From assembly GCA_030431055.1 (NCBI GenBank), contig JAUIJA010000013.1, positions 1 through 47,991 on the forward strand: a stretch of DNA of 47,991 bases, given 5' to 3'. This document shows, piece by piece, positions 1 through 7,306 of the stretch. The notes beneath the pieces are model-generated. The model was not told the origin of the DNA. It was given only the letters and a program-made list of their open reading frames with translations, and searched no databases. Each line of letters starts with the position of its first letter. Positions within the stretch are counted from its first letter, which is position 1. The DNA comes from Bacteroidia bacterium. GTDB lineage: Bacteria > Bacteroidota > Bacteroidia > Flavobacteriales > Flavobacteriaceae. Made by a program: the position numbers and the translations under genes.

Positions 1-401
1 TCTTGAATTATGCACTCATTGACACAAAATTGAATTATTTGGCTGGAAATCCACAAAAACCGCTAACTGCAAAACACAACGCAGGAAGTGTTTTGATGTA
101 CGAATCTGAAAAATGGCGAATCGGTTACGAAACGTTTTACACAGGAAAACAATTTTTGTCTAATGGAACAGAAACAACCGACTTCATAACAATGGGTTTT
201 GTGGCAATGCGAAATTTTAAATGGGGAACAACGTTTGTGAATTTTGAAAACTTTACGGACAGAAGACAAAGCAGGTTTTCGCCATTGGTTTTGCCACCAC
301 ACGACAATCCAGAATTTTCCGAAATTTATGCACCAACAGACGGTTTTATATTTAGCGTTGGAGTAATAATCAAACCTTTTGGAAACGAAGATGACGACTA
401 A
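1..401 (+). CDS. TonB-dependent receptor, C-terminal end (partial)
   Basis: Only the last 133 codons are in the window; the frame is open to the left edge, so the true start lies outside. The visible part alternates short aromatic-rich strands typical of an outer-membrane beta-barrel, with an NFTDRRQSRF-type penultimate segment and a last strand ending in an aromatic residue (IIKPF), followed by a short acidic tail GNEDDD. Such receptors import chelated metals or other ligands across the outer membrane using TonB energy. The stop is one base upstream of the ATG of a cation transporter, so the two are probably co-transcribed and concerned with metal handling. The ligand cannot be told from this fragment. 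Confidence 0.7.
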   Translation, partial: LNYALIDTKLNYLAGNPQKPLTAKHNAGSVLMYESEKWRIGYETFYTGKQFLSNGTETTDFITMGFVAMRNFKWGTTFVNFENFTDRRQSRFSPLVLPPHDNPEFSEIYAPTDGFIFSVGVIIKPFGNEDDD

Positions 402-402
402 A

Positions 403-1197
403 ATGAACAAAACGATATTTGAAATCAGTAAGATGGATTGTCCTTCCGAGGAAAATCTTATACGAATGAAATTGGATGGAATCCAAGAAATCAAAAATCT
501 CGATTTTGACATTCCCAACCGAAAATTGACCATTTTTCACGATGGTCATAACGACCAAATTGAAAAGTCAATTATCGAATTAAAATTAGGCGGAAAGAAA
601 ATCTCGACCGAAGAAACCAACAAAAAAGATTTTGTAGAAAACACCAACCAAAAAAAGCTACTTTGGATTGTACTGGCGATAAATTTTGTCTTCTTCATTA
701 TCGAAATGACCACAGGGCTCATCTCGAAATCAATGGGATTGGTTGCCGATAGTTTGGATATGCTTGCCGACAGTTTTGTTTACGGAATTAGCTTGTTTGC
801 GGTTGGCGGAACGTTGATTAAGAAAAAACGGATTGCAAAAATTGCAGGCTATTTTCAGATAACACTTGCGATTATCGGATTTGTGGAAGTGTTGAGAAGA
901 TTTTTTGGAGCCGAGAAACTTCCCGATTTTTCAACGATGATTATCGTTTCGATTTTAGCACTTATCGCAAACGGAATTTGTCTTTACATTTTGCAAAAGT
1001 CAAAGAGCAAAGAAGAGGCACATATGAAAGCGAGTATGATTTTTACTTCCAATGACGTGATTATCAATTTGGGAGTAATAATCGCAGGAATTTTAGTGAA
1101 TTGGCTAAATTCCAACAAACCTGATTTGATTATCGGAACAATCGTTTTTATAGTGGTAATACAAGGTGCATTTCGGATTTTGAAATTAAGTAAGTAA
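403..1197 (+). CDS. CDF-type cation transporter with degenerate N-terminal HMA domain
   Basis: I chose the ATG at 403, one base after the receptor stop; a TTG at 379 and an ATG at 391 are in frame but overlap the upstream gene. Residues 1-65 resemble a heavy-metal-associated fold, but the usual CxxC is reduced to MDCPSEE with a single cysteine. Residues about 85-264 form a six-helix cation diffusion facilitator core. The second helix carries a DxxxD pattern (DSLDMLADS) and the fifth an SND motif, in place of the HxxxD pairs of classical zinc exporters. There is no C-terminal cytoplasmic domain. It is probably an inner-membrane divalent-metal exporter; the metal is not predictable. The coupling to the receptor gene supports a metal role. 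Confidence 0.7.
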   Translation: MNKTIFEISKMDCPSEENLIRMKLDGIQEIKNLDFDIPNRKLTIFHDGHNDQIEKSIIELKLGGKKISTEETNKKDFVENTNQKKLLWIVLAINFVFFIIEMTTGLISKSMGLVADSLDMLADSFVYGISLFAVGGTLIKKKRIAKIAGYFQITLAIIGFVEVLRRFFGAEKLPDFSTMIIVSILALIANGICLYILQKSKSKEEAHMKASMIFTSNDVIINLGVIIAGILVNWLNSNKPDLIIGTIVFIVVIQGAFRILKLSK

Positions 1198-1346
1198 TCG
1201 GAATTGCCAACGCTGAAAGCCATACACATTTACAGTCGCTCAAGCCATCGCACCACCAAAACTGTAAAAGAATATGTCTTGCCAACGCTCAATTTAGAAC
1301 TAAATAACAAACATCGGAAAACCAAGCAAAACGTGAAAAGCACTAT
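1198..1346 (+). other. Non-coding stretch after the cation transporter, no gene seen
   Basis: Together with the hairpin element that follows, this makes a 357-base gap between genes. I see no credible open reading frame, promoter or terminator here. An 11-base word, TTGCCAACGCT, occurs twice (1204-1214 and 1279-1289). The GC content looks higher than in the A/T-rich hairpin just downstream. It may be the remains of an older insertion. Confidence 0.4.
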
Positions 1347-1546
1347 GCACAACAATGTATATAAAACATAGCTATTACAGGCTTTCCGAGAGGTTTTTGC
1401 TTCTCTATTAAGTCCACCAAATTTTTATTTTTGTATATTTAAAAAATTAAAGATAAATAGAAAAAATAAAAATTTGGCGCGTGTATAATCCGAAAAGTTA
1501 GTGTTTATTTATACGCTACGTTTCATATACTAGACCGTTGTAGTGC
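1347..1546 (+). repeat. attC-like imperfect hairpin element A, upstream of the orphan gene
   Basis: The two ends fold on each other. GCACAACAA (1347-1355) pairs with TTGTAGTGC (1538-1546) at 8 of 9 bases. After a short unpaired spacer, the 15 bases at 1358-1372 pair with 1515-1529 at 13 of 15. Inside sits a perfect 16-base inverted repeat (1417-1432 with 1462-1477). The layout of two paired boxes per arm separated by an unpaired spacer, with AAC in the left arm and GTT in the right arm, is that of integron attC sites, though the outer boxes do not match the classical 7-base consensus. Element B downstream shares the left end ACAACAATG and right end AGACCGTTG. A non-autonomous hairpin transposon is an alternative. 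Confidence 0.6.
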
Positions 1547-1554
1547 TTTTGAAA

Positions 1555-2367
1555 ATGAAAACCGAGAAAGAAATCATAAAGGAATTAAAAGAAAAATGGA
1601 ACTTAAATCCATTCGAGTTTTGGATTCCACTTTCTGGAGATAATGAAGAACATACCTGTTATTTTCACAATGATGAATTTGACGAAAATTTTGGATTTGA
1701 AAGACTAAATAGAATTTACAATGAACTTAAAAATGGAAAAATATTCGAGTTTACTTATCCAAAAGAAACAAAAATAATTAACGAACTAAAAATATCGGAG
1801 TTTAACGGAAATGACACATTTTACGTTGATGAAAATGTTGATTTTGTAATTTACCATACACACGAAAGAACAATTGCGATTGCAGGAGATGAATTAATCA
1901 AACGAATAAAATCTGAATGGAAAGAATATGAGAAATTTATTAATCCTTGGACAAGAGATAATTCAATAGACATTGAACTTGAACTTGAGAAACGAATCCC
2001 AATCTGGAATGCAATTTCGGAATTTTATTTGGACACTGAATTGCAAGATTCTGATTATGAATCGATAACGAATACTTTTCTTAATTCGGAATTACATATA
2101 TCGGAATTAAAAGAAATTGACCTTTACGAAGTATTTCCAGTACTTAAAGGAAACTTAATAAGTGTGGCTGGCGAATGGAATGGCTTTGATGAAAAATGGC
2201 TGAAGGACGCTTGTACAAAAGCATATTTTAAAAGAAAAAATAGTTTTTTTAAATGGAAAACAAAGTTTTATAATCGCTTTTTGTATTCTATGAGAAAAGA
2301 CCATTGGACAGAAATAGAAAAACGAATAAAAACGCACTACAACAATGGCTATAAACAATTGCTATAA
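1555..2367 (+). CDS. Orphan hypothetical protein in a cassette-like unit, with C-terminal DUF7079-like domain
   Basis: This is a 270-residue soluble protein with no signal peptide or membrane segment. The ATG at 1555 is preferred over an in-frame GTG at 1543, which lies inside hairpin element A. The N-terminal part (about 1-135) is unrecognised and rich in E, K, N and aromatic residues. Residues about 140-225 contain a pattern I recognise from the uncharacterised DUF7079 family: an IPIWNAISEFYLDTEL start, an ELKEIDLYEVFPVL middle and an SVAGEWNGFDEKWL end. The last ten residues (HYNNGYKQLL) are encoded by the left arm of element B. The gene has no functional link to its neighbours. I do not assign a function. 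Confidence 0.6.
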   Translation: MKTEKEIIKELKEKWNLNPFEFWIPLSGDNEEHTCYFHNDEFDENFGFERLNRIYNELKNGKIFEFTYPKETKIINELKISEFNGNDTFYVDENVDFVIYHTHERTIAIAGDELIKRIKSEWKEYEKFINPWTRDNSIDIELELEKRIPIWNAISEFYLDTELQDSDYESITNTFLNSELHISELKEIDLYEVFPVLKGNLISVAGEWNGFDEKWLKDACTKAYFKRKNSFFKWKTKFYNRFLYSMRKDHWTEIEKRIKTHYNNGYKQLL

Positions 2368-2464
2368 CAGGTTTATCCTGAAAATTCCCGCGGAATTTTC
2401 AGCTTGGTGTGTACTTGCAAAGTTAAGTGCTAAACCACGCAACTACTCATAGCCGAGACCGTTG
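2338..2464 (+). repeat. attC-like imperfect hairpin element B, downstream of the orphan gene
   Basis: A nested series of stems is visible: CAAC 2340-2343 with GTTG 2461-2464, GGCTAT 2347-2352 with ATAGCC 2449-2454, TTGC 2359-2362 with GCAA 2439-2442, GGTTTA 2370-2375 with TAAACC 2431-2436, and an 11-base perfect hairpin at 2378-2402 with loop CGC. Its left end ACAACAATG and right end AGACCGTTG are identical to those of element A. The left arm overlaps the end of the orphan gene, and the right end touches the stop codon of the opposite-strand phosphatase gene. An attC site is normally found just 3' of its cassette gene, which fits this position. Confidence 0.6.
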
Positions 2465-2465
2465 G

Positions 2466-3026
2466 TCAAAGTTTCTTCAAAAACCTATAAATCTTTTTCC
2501 AGTTGGTTGTTTCTAAAACGATAAAAGGCAATAATTCTTCATGCTTTACCGAGATTTCATTTGTTCCTAAAAAAGTTTTATTATTAATGTAAATAGCTTT
2601 TCCATTAAAGTTTTTAGCAAATTCAACATCGGTTAGCCTATCGCCTATCATAAAAGAATTTTCTAAATCATATTCAGCATTTTCAATATAATGTTCGATT
2701 AAACCAGTAAAAGGTTTTCTGGTTTTCAAATTGTCTTTAGGGAATGATTTATCTATCAAAATTTCTTTAAAAACTACGCCTTCATTTTCAAATGCTTTTA
2801 CAATAAAATCGTGAACTGGATTGAACTTTTCGTATGGTAAAAAATCGGTTCCTAAACCATCTTGATTGGTTACCATTACAATTTCAAAATCGAGTTTTTT
2901 AGAAATTTTAGCTAAATAATGTAACGCTTTTGGGTAAAATAATAGCTTTTCAAACGAATCAACACGCTCATCTGCAGTTTCTTTAATTATTGTTCCGTCT
3001 CTATCTACAAAAAGAAGTTTTTTCAT
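2466..3026 (-). CDS. HAD-IIIA phosphatase, HisB N-terminal-domain type (histidinol-phosphatase-like)
   Basis: This is a 186-residue HAD hydrolase matching the histidinol-phosphatase half of bifunctional HisB. It has the nucleophile motif FVDRDGTI at the N-terminus, the TNQDGLGT motif, the TRKPFTGL region and the GDRLTDVEFAKN motif. In two-domain HisB the segment corresponding to ETTNWKKIYRFL leads into the dehydratase domain; here the protein ends eight residues later, so no imidazoleglycerol-phosphate dehydratase is present. Its ATG shares one base with the stop of the VWA gene (TAATG), suggesting coupled translation. No other his gene is nearby, so the substrate may be another phosphate ester. 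The stop codon abuts hairpin element B. Confidence 0.7.
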   Translation of the reverse strand: MKKLLFVDRDGTIIKETADERVDSFEKLLFYPKALHYLAKISKKLDFEIVMVTNQDGLGTDFLPYEKFNPVHDFIVKAFENEGVVFKEILIDKSFPKDNLKTRKPFTGLIEHYIENAEYDLENSFMIGDRLTDVEFAKNFNGKAIYINNKTFLGTNEISVKHEELLPFIVLETTNWKKIYRFLKKL

Positions 3027-5053
3027 TACAACAATCCATTATACTTTCTAACAAACCATTCTATTGCAAAAAACAACACAATTAATGGCAATAACCATTT
3101 CCAATCGATTAATGGCGATTTCTTTACAATTTGCTTTTCAACTGGTTTATACGATTCGTTTTTAACTAATTCATCTAAAGTTGATGATATTTGGTTAGGA
3201 AAAACTAATTTTCCGTTTGTGCGAATTGCTAATTGTTGTAATCTGTCTTTATCTGGATTTACAAATTGCTTTTCAATATCAAAAGCTAATACTTCGAAAC
3301 TTCCACTTTTTTTAGTGTTGGAGTTTTTTTCGATAACAGTGAACGAATAGTTTCCAGCTTCTAAACCATCTAAACTGACTTTATAATCAAATTCGTTTAG
3401 CGTAAAACTGTAATTTTTCAGTTTTTTTGTCTGTTGATTTACCAATTTAATTTCCAAATTAGCATTTCTATCAAACTCGTAATTTTTATTGAAATATTCG
3501 GCAGAAATCGTAATTGGTTCGCCTGAATTATAAAAGTTTTCAGCATTCACAATTAGTGATTTTTTAGACGAATTTGAACTTAAATATTGCACAATTTTAT
3601 CGATAAAAATATCAAAATCGGTAAAGTTTTTATGTTCCGAATAATAATCCATTCGCCATTTCCAAATTCCTTCTCCAAACAAATATGCACTTCTACGACT
3701 ATTTTCTTCAGTAAAAGCTAAAAGCGGCGCGTTTATATCTGTATTCCGAATTTTAGCACCTAATAACTTGGTGAAATTCTTTTTCGATTGAATAGTTCCA
3801 AAAGTATTTTCTAAAGGTGGAAATTGTTCGAAACCAATATTTTTAATACCAAAAAGATTAAAATCTGAATTAAATCTAGCCAAATAATCTTCTTTTTGAT
3901 TATTCATCTTAAACGAAAAATCTTGATTATTTTGGTTTAAGAAATTAAAATCTGTTTTTAAACCTGTAATTAACCCAACGTTTTTATTTTTCTTGTTTAT
4001 TTCTGTCAAAACCGGTTGGAAAGAATTATCAGGTTGGTACAAAATCACCACATTATATTTATCAATATCTTGAATTTGATTCGGTTTTAAAACGGAAACT
4101 TTACGTTGCGAATTAACTTCAATACTGCGTTTTAAAGTTCCAATATCAGGATGTGTCATTGAAGTAATTATAGCAACTTCTGTTCGTTGATCGATAACTT
4201 CAATCACAAAAGGTTTTGAATTATTTTTCGTGTTTTTTTCTTCTTTTGATGAGGAAATTACAACCGAATATTTTTTACTTCCTACGCTATTTGCATTGAG
4301 TAAAAAGTCAACTTTTTGTGCTTTTTTATCTTTTGAAAAAGTGATATTTTGCTTTGCAATTATACTTCCATTTGAAAAAATTGAAACTGTTGCTGGAAGC
4401 TTTTCATTTCCGTTATATTGCGTAAAAACCTCAACAGGAAATTGATTTTTTAAAAACGCATATTTATTTACATTAACTCGGTTAATTTTACAATCGAAAA
4501 CCGTAGTTGTATCGCCTAAAATTACTGGAAATATTGTAGTGTTTTCTGAAAAACTAAATACATAATCATTACCAATAGTTTGGTTTCCATCGGTTAACAA
4601 TAAAACTGGAAACTTCTCATTTCGATAAACTTGTTTTACTTCTTTTGCAATGTTATCGATTTGTGTTTGCTTTCCTGAAAATTGTAAGCTATCGAAGTTT
4701 TTAATTTTTGAATCGAAAGTAAAATATTGAAGTGTGAATTTTTCGCTTAAAGCTTTATTCTTTTGAATTTCATCAACAAGATTTTTCAATTCTCCATCAG
4801 CTTTTAAATCTTTTATAGAAGCTGAATTATCGATAAAAACAGGAAGATTTGTTTTTATTACTTCGTATGAAGTTTGTTTAATGATAGGATTTACTAGTAA
4901 TAGTAAAACACCAAAAATTCCTAAAAAACGTAAAAAAGCCAAAAATAAATTCAATTTGAATCTACTTTTGGCTTTAAAAAAATATTGAAAATAAGCTAAA
5001 CCACCAGCTACTAATATTGATAAAAATAGATAAAGTAAAGTGGCTGAACTCAT
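3026..5053 (-). CDS. VWA-domain inner-membrane protein
   Basis: This is a 675-residue membrane-anchored protein of a type common in Flavobacteriia. Two transmembrane helices lie near residues 4-26 and 37-60. They are followed by a von Willebrand A domain with the MIDAS motif DNSAS (DxSxS) and an LLTDGNQT strand. A large Ig-like and mixed middle region follows, then one helix near the C-terminus (LLPLIVLFFAIEWFV) just before a short cytoplasmic tail. The bulk is therefore probably periplasmic. The family resembles the Bat-type VWA proteins linked to aerotolerance and envelope complexes, but no MoxR ATPase is adjacent. It lies 14 bases after fabG and overlaps the phosphatase gene by one base, so the three probably form one operon. 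The exact role is unknown. Confidence 0.65.
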   Translation of the reverse strand: MSSATLLYLFLSILVAGGLAYFQYFFKAKSRFKLNLFLAFLRFLGIFGVLLLLVNPIIKQTSYEVIKTNLPVFIDNSASIKDLKADGELKNLVDEIQKNKALSEKFTLQYFTFDSKIKNFDSLQFSGKQTQIDNIAKEVKQVYRNEKFPVLLLTDGNQTIGNDYVFSFSENTTIFPVILGDTTTVFDCKINRVNVNKYAFLKNQFPVEVFTQYNGNEKLPATVSIFSNGSIIAKQNITFSKDKKAQKVDFLLNANSVGSKKYSVVISSSKEEKNTKNNSKPFVIEVIDQRTEVAIITSMTHPDIGTLKRSIEVNSQRKVSVLKPNQIQDIDKYNVVILYQPDNSFQPVLTEINKKNKNVGLITGLKTDFNFLNQNNQDFSFKMNNQKEDYLARFNSDFNLFGIKNIGFEQFPPLENTFGTIQSKKNFTKLLGAKIRNTDINAPLLAFTEENSRRSAYLFGEGIWKWRMDYYSEHKNFTDFDIFIDKIVQYLSSNSSKKSLIVNAENFYNSGEPITISAEYFNKNYEFDRNANLEIKLVNQQTKKLKNYSFTLNEFDYKVSLDGLEAGNYSFTVIEKNSNTKKSGSFEVLAFDIEKQFVNPDKDRLQQLAIRTNGKLVFPNQISSTLDELVKNESYKPVEKQIVKKSPLIDWKWLLPLIVLFFAIEWFVRKYNGLL

Positions 5054-5067
5054 AAATTATTTCAAAA

Positions 5068-5814
5068 TTACGTTAACATTCCACCGTCAACATTAATTAC
5101 TTGTCCGGTTACATATGCACTCATATCTGATGCTAAGAAAACACAAACATTAGCAACATCTTCTGGAGAACCACCACGTTTTAACGGAATTGCTTCTCTC
5201 CAACCTTTCACTACATCTTCGTTTAATTTTGCAGTCATTTCAGTTTCGATAAAACCTGGAGCAATCGCATTACAACGAATATTACGCGAACCAAGCTCTA
5301 ATGCAATTGACTTTGTAAAACCAATCATACCAGCTTTTGAAGCCGCATAATTTGCTTGTCCGGCATTTCCTTTTACACCAACAACACTACTCATGTTAAT
5401 AATAGAACCTTTTCTATTTTTTAACATTGTACGTTGCACCGCTTTTGTCATATTGAAAACCGATTTTAAGTTGATATCGATTACCGCATCAAAATCTTCT
5501 TCAGACATACGCATTAATAAATTATCTTTTGTAATTCCAGCATTATTAATTAACACATCGATAGTTCCAAAATCAGCTAAAACATCGTTAACTAATTTTT
5601 CTGCTTCGTTAAAATCGGCAGCATTAGACTGATATCCTTTTGCAGTAACTCCTAAAGCGCTTAATTCTTTTTCTAATTCTTGCGCAGAAGCAACAGATGA
5701 ACTAAATGTAAAAGCTACATTTGCTCCATTTTCTGCAAATGTTTTAGCAATTCCTTTACCAATACCTCTACTAGCACCAGTAATAATAACTACTTTTCCT
5801 TCTAATAATTTCAT
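5068..5814 (-). CDS. fabG: 3-oxoacyl-[acyl-carrier-protein] reductase FabG
   Basis: FabG reduces 3-oxoacyl-ACP to 3-hydroxyacyl-ACP with NADPH in the fatty acid elongation cycle. The 248 residues show the short-chain dehydrogenase pattern: the glycine-rich TGASRGIG at residues 12-19, NNAG at 90-93, catalytic Ser143, Tyr156 and Lys160 (YAASK), and the FIETEMT segment after the active site. The length is normal for the family. A −7-like box (TATATTTG on the minus strand, 5906-5899) lies about 85 bases upstream, after the sucD terminator. The gene heads a unit with the VWA and phosphatase genes. Confidence 0.93.
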   Translation of the reverse strand: MKLLEGKVVIITGASRGIGKGIAKTFAENGANVAFTFSSSVASAQELEKELSALGVTAKGYQSNAADFNEAEKLVNDVLADFGTIDVLINNAGITKDNLLMRMSEEDFDAVIDINLKSVFNMTKAVQRTMLKNRKGSIINMSSVVGVKGNAGQANYAASKAGMIGFTKSIALELGSRNIRCNAIAPGFIETEMTAKLNEDVVKGWREAIPLKRGGSPEDVANVCVFLASDMSAYVTGQVINVDGGMLT

Positions 5815-5928
5815 TTGTAAAAATTTATTGTTTTTTGGTCAAATGGAATACTAATTATCATTCAGCATTTCATATGATTAGTTTCTTAATTTGTAAAGCA
5901 AATATAAGCATTTACTCTTTTAAAAAAG

Positions 5929-5955
5929 AAAAGCCCTACAAAATGTAGAGCTTTT
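5929..5955 (-). terminator. Rho-independent terminator after sucD
   Basis: A hairpin with arms AAAAGCCCTACA and TGTAGAGCTTTT, one internal mismatch and a 3-base loop, is followed on the minus strand by a T-rich run. It sits 24 bases past the sucD stop and ahead of fabG, so it separates the two units. Confidence 0.75.
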
Positions 5956-5978
5956 TTATTATAAAGTAAGTCTGGAAT

Positions 5979-6851
5979 TTATCCTAAAACTTCTTTTACT
6001 TTTTTACCAATTTCTGCAGGAGAATCAACAACGTGAATTCCGTGTTCTCTCATGATGCGTTTTTTAGCTTCTGCAGTATCATCAGCACCACCAACGATTG
6101 CACCAGCATGTCCCATTGTTCTACCTTTAGGAGCAGTTTCTCCAGCAATAAAACCAACAACTGGTTTACGGTTTCCATCAGCTTTAATCCACTTAGCAGC
6201 ATCCGCTTCTAATTGACCACCAATTTCACCAATCATAATGATACATTCAGTTTCTGGATCGTTCATTAATAATTCAACCGCTTCTTTAGTAGTTGTTCCA
6301 ATAATTGGATCTCCACCAATTCCAATTGCAGTTGTAATACCTAAACCTTGTTTTACAACTTGATCAGCAGCTTCATAAGTTAAAGTACCAGATTTAGAAA
6401 CGATACCTACTTTTCCTTTTTTGAAAACGAAACCTGGCATAATACCAACTTTAGCTTCTTCTGGTGTAATTACACCTGGACAGTTAGGACCTACTAAACG
6501 ACAATCTTTACCTTTAATATAATCGTAAGCTTTAATCATATCAGCAACAGGAATTCCTTCAGTAATACAAATAATTACTTTAATTCCAGCTTCAGCAGCT
6601 TCCATAATAGCATCTGCAGCAAATGCTGGTGGAACAAAAATAATAGAAGTATCAGCTCCAGCTTTTTCAACCGCTTCTTGAACTGTGTTAAAAACTGGTC
6701 TATCTAAATGTGTTGAACCTCCTTTACCTGGAGTTACACCACCTACAACATTTGTACCGTACTCAATCATTTGAGAAGCATGGAAAGTTCCTTCACTTCC
6801 TGTAAAACCTTGAACGATTATTTTTGAATCTTTATTAACTAAAACGCTCAT
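5979..6851 (-). CDS. sucD: Succinyl-CoA synthetase alpha subunit
   Basis: SucD is the CoA-binding subunit of the citric-acid-cycle enzyme that converts succinyl-CoA, phosphate and NDP to succinate, CoA and NTP. The 290-residue protein has an N-terminal CoA-binding Rossmann domain ([12 protein letters not shown] at 13-24), the GPNCPG motif near 121-126, and the phosphorylated active-site histidine His248 in GHAGAIVGG. The length is standard. The beta subunit gene (sucC) is not in the window. A −7-like sequence TACTTTTG lies on the minus strand at 6902-6895, about 45 bases upstream, so the gene probably has its own promoter besides any readthrough from the lpx cluster. Confidence 0.95.
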   Translation of the reverse strand: MSVLVNKDSKIIVQGFTGSEGTFHASQMIEYGTNVVGGVTPGKGGSTHLDRPVFNTVQEAVEKAGADTSIIFVPPAFAADAIMEAAEAGIKVIICITEGIPVADMIKAYDYIKGKDCRLVGPNCPGVITPEEAKVGIMPGFVFKKGKVGIVSKSGTLTYEAADQVVKQGLGITTAIGIGGDPIIGTTTKEAVELLMNDPETECIIMIGEIGGQLEADAAKWIKADGNRKPVVGFIAGETAPKGRTMGHAGAIVGGADDTAEAKKRIMREHGIHVVDSPAEIGKKVKEVLG

Positions 6852-6943
6852 TTTCTATTTTATTTAATTTGTATTGTGTTATTTTCAAGTCTTGCAAAAG
6901 TAATCTTTTTGAATAAATTAAGGTTAAGAAAATCTTACTTTTT

Positions 6944-7306
6944 TTATTCAGGTTTACTTATTTGATAACCTTTTTTTATTTGTCCGTTTTCAATATCCCA
7001 AATTACAATGATTTTAGCTATCGTAAATAATTCATTTGGATTTTCAATAGTTGAAACTTGATGAATATAGCGAACAACTAATTTTTCATCTGTAAAAATA
7101 GTATCAATCACTGAAGCTTTAGAATCTTGATAATTTGCTTTTAACTCATCTGCCATATCTAAAACGTCATTTTTAGACATTGTTCTAAACCCTACAGAAC
7201 TATCCCAGTTTAATACAAAATCTTGATGTAAAATTGTATTTAAAAGGTCTCTATTTCGTAATCCGTCTTCGTTATAAAGTTTTTCAACTATTTCTCTTGA
7301 ATTCAT
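6944..7306 (-). CDS. NTF2-like / SnoaL-fold small protein
   Basis: This 120-residue cytoplasmic protein has the usual layout of the NTF2-like fold: an N-terminal helix pair (REIVEKLYNEDG and NRDLLNTILHQDF), then FVLNWDSS, and three to four long strands ending in IVIWDIENGQIKKGYQIS. Catalytic residues cannot be assigned. Its ATG overlaps the last four bases of the lpxD-like gene (ATGA), so translation of the two is probably coupled. Members of this fold act as small isomerases or hydrolases or as ligand-binding partners. The function here is unknown; the coupling suggests a partner or accessory of the diverged acyltransferase. Confidence 0.65.
   Translation of the reverse strand: MNSREIVEKLYNEDGLRNRDLLNTILHQDFVLNWDSSVGFRTMSKNDVLDMADELKANYQDSKASVIDTIFTDEKLVVRYIHQVSTIENPNELFTIAKIIVIWDIENGQIKKGYQISKPE

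Noticed and set aside
379..402. TTG or upstream ATG starts for the cation transporter
   Set aside because: They overlap the receptor gene, and the HMA-like domain begins at the ATG at 403.
63..558. Minus-strand open frames across the receptor end and transporter start
   Set aside because: They are antisense to genes with clear families and have no recognisable content.
1543..1554. GTG start for the orphan gene
   Set aside because: It lies within the right arm of hairpin A; the ATG at 1555 is better placed and gives a normal N-terminus.
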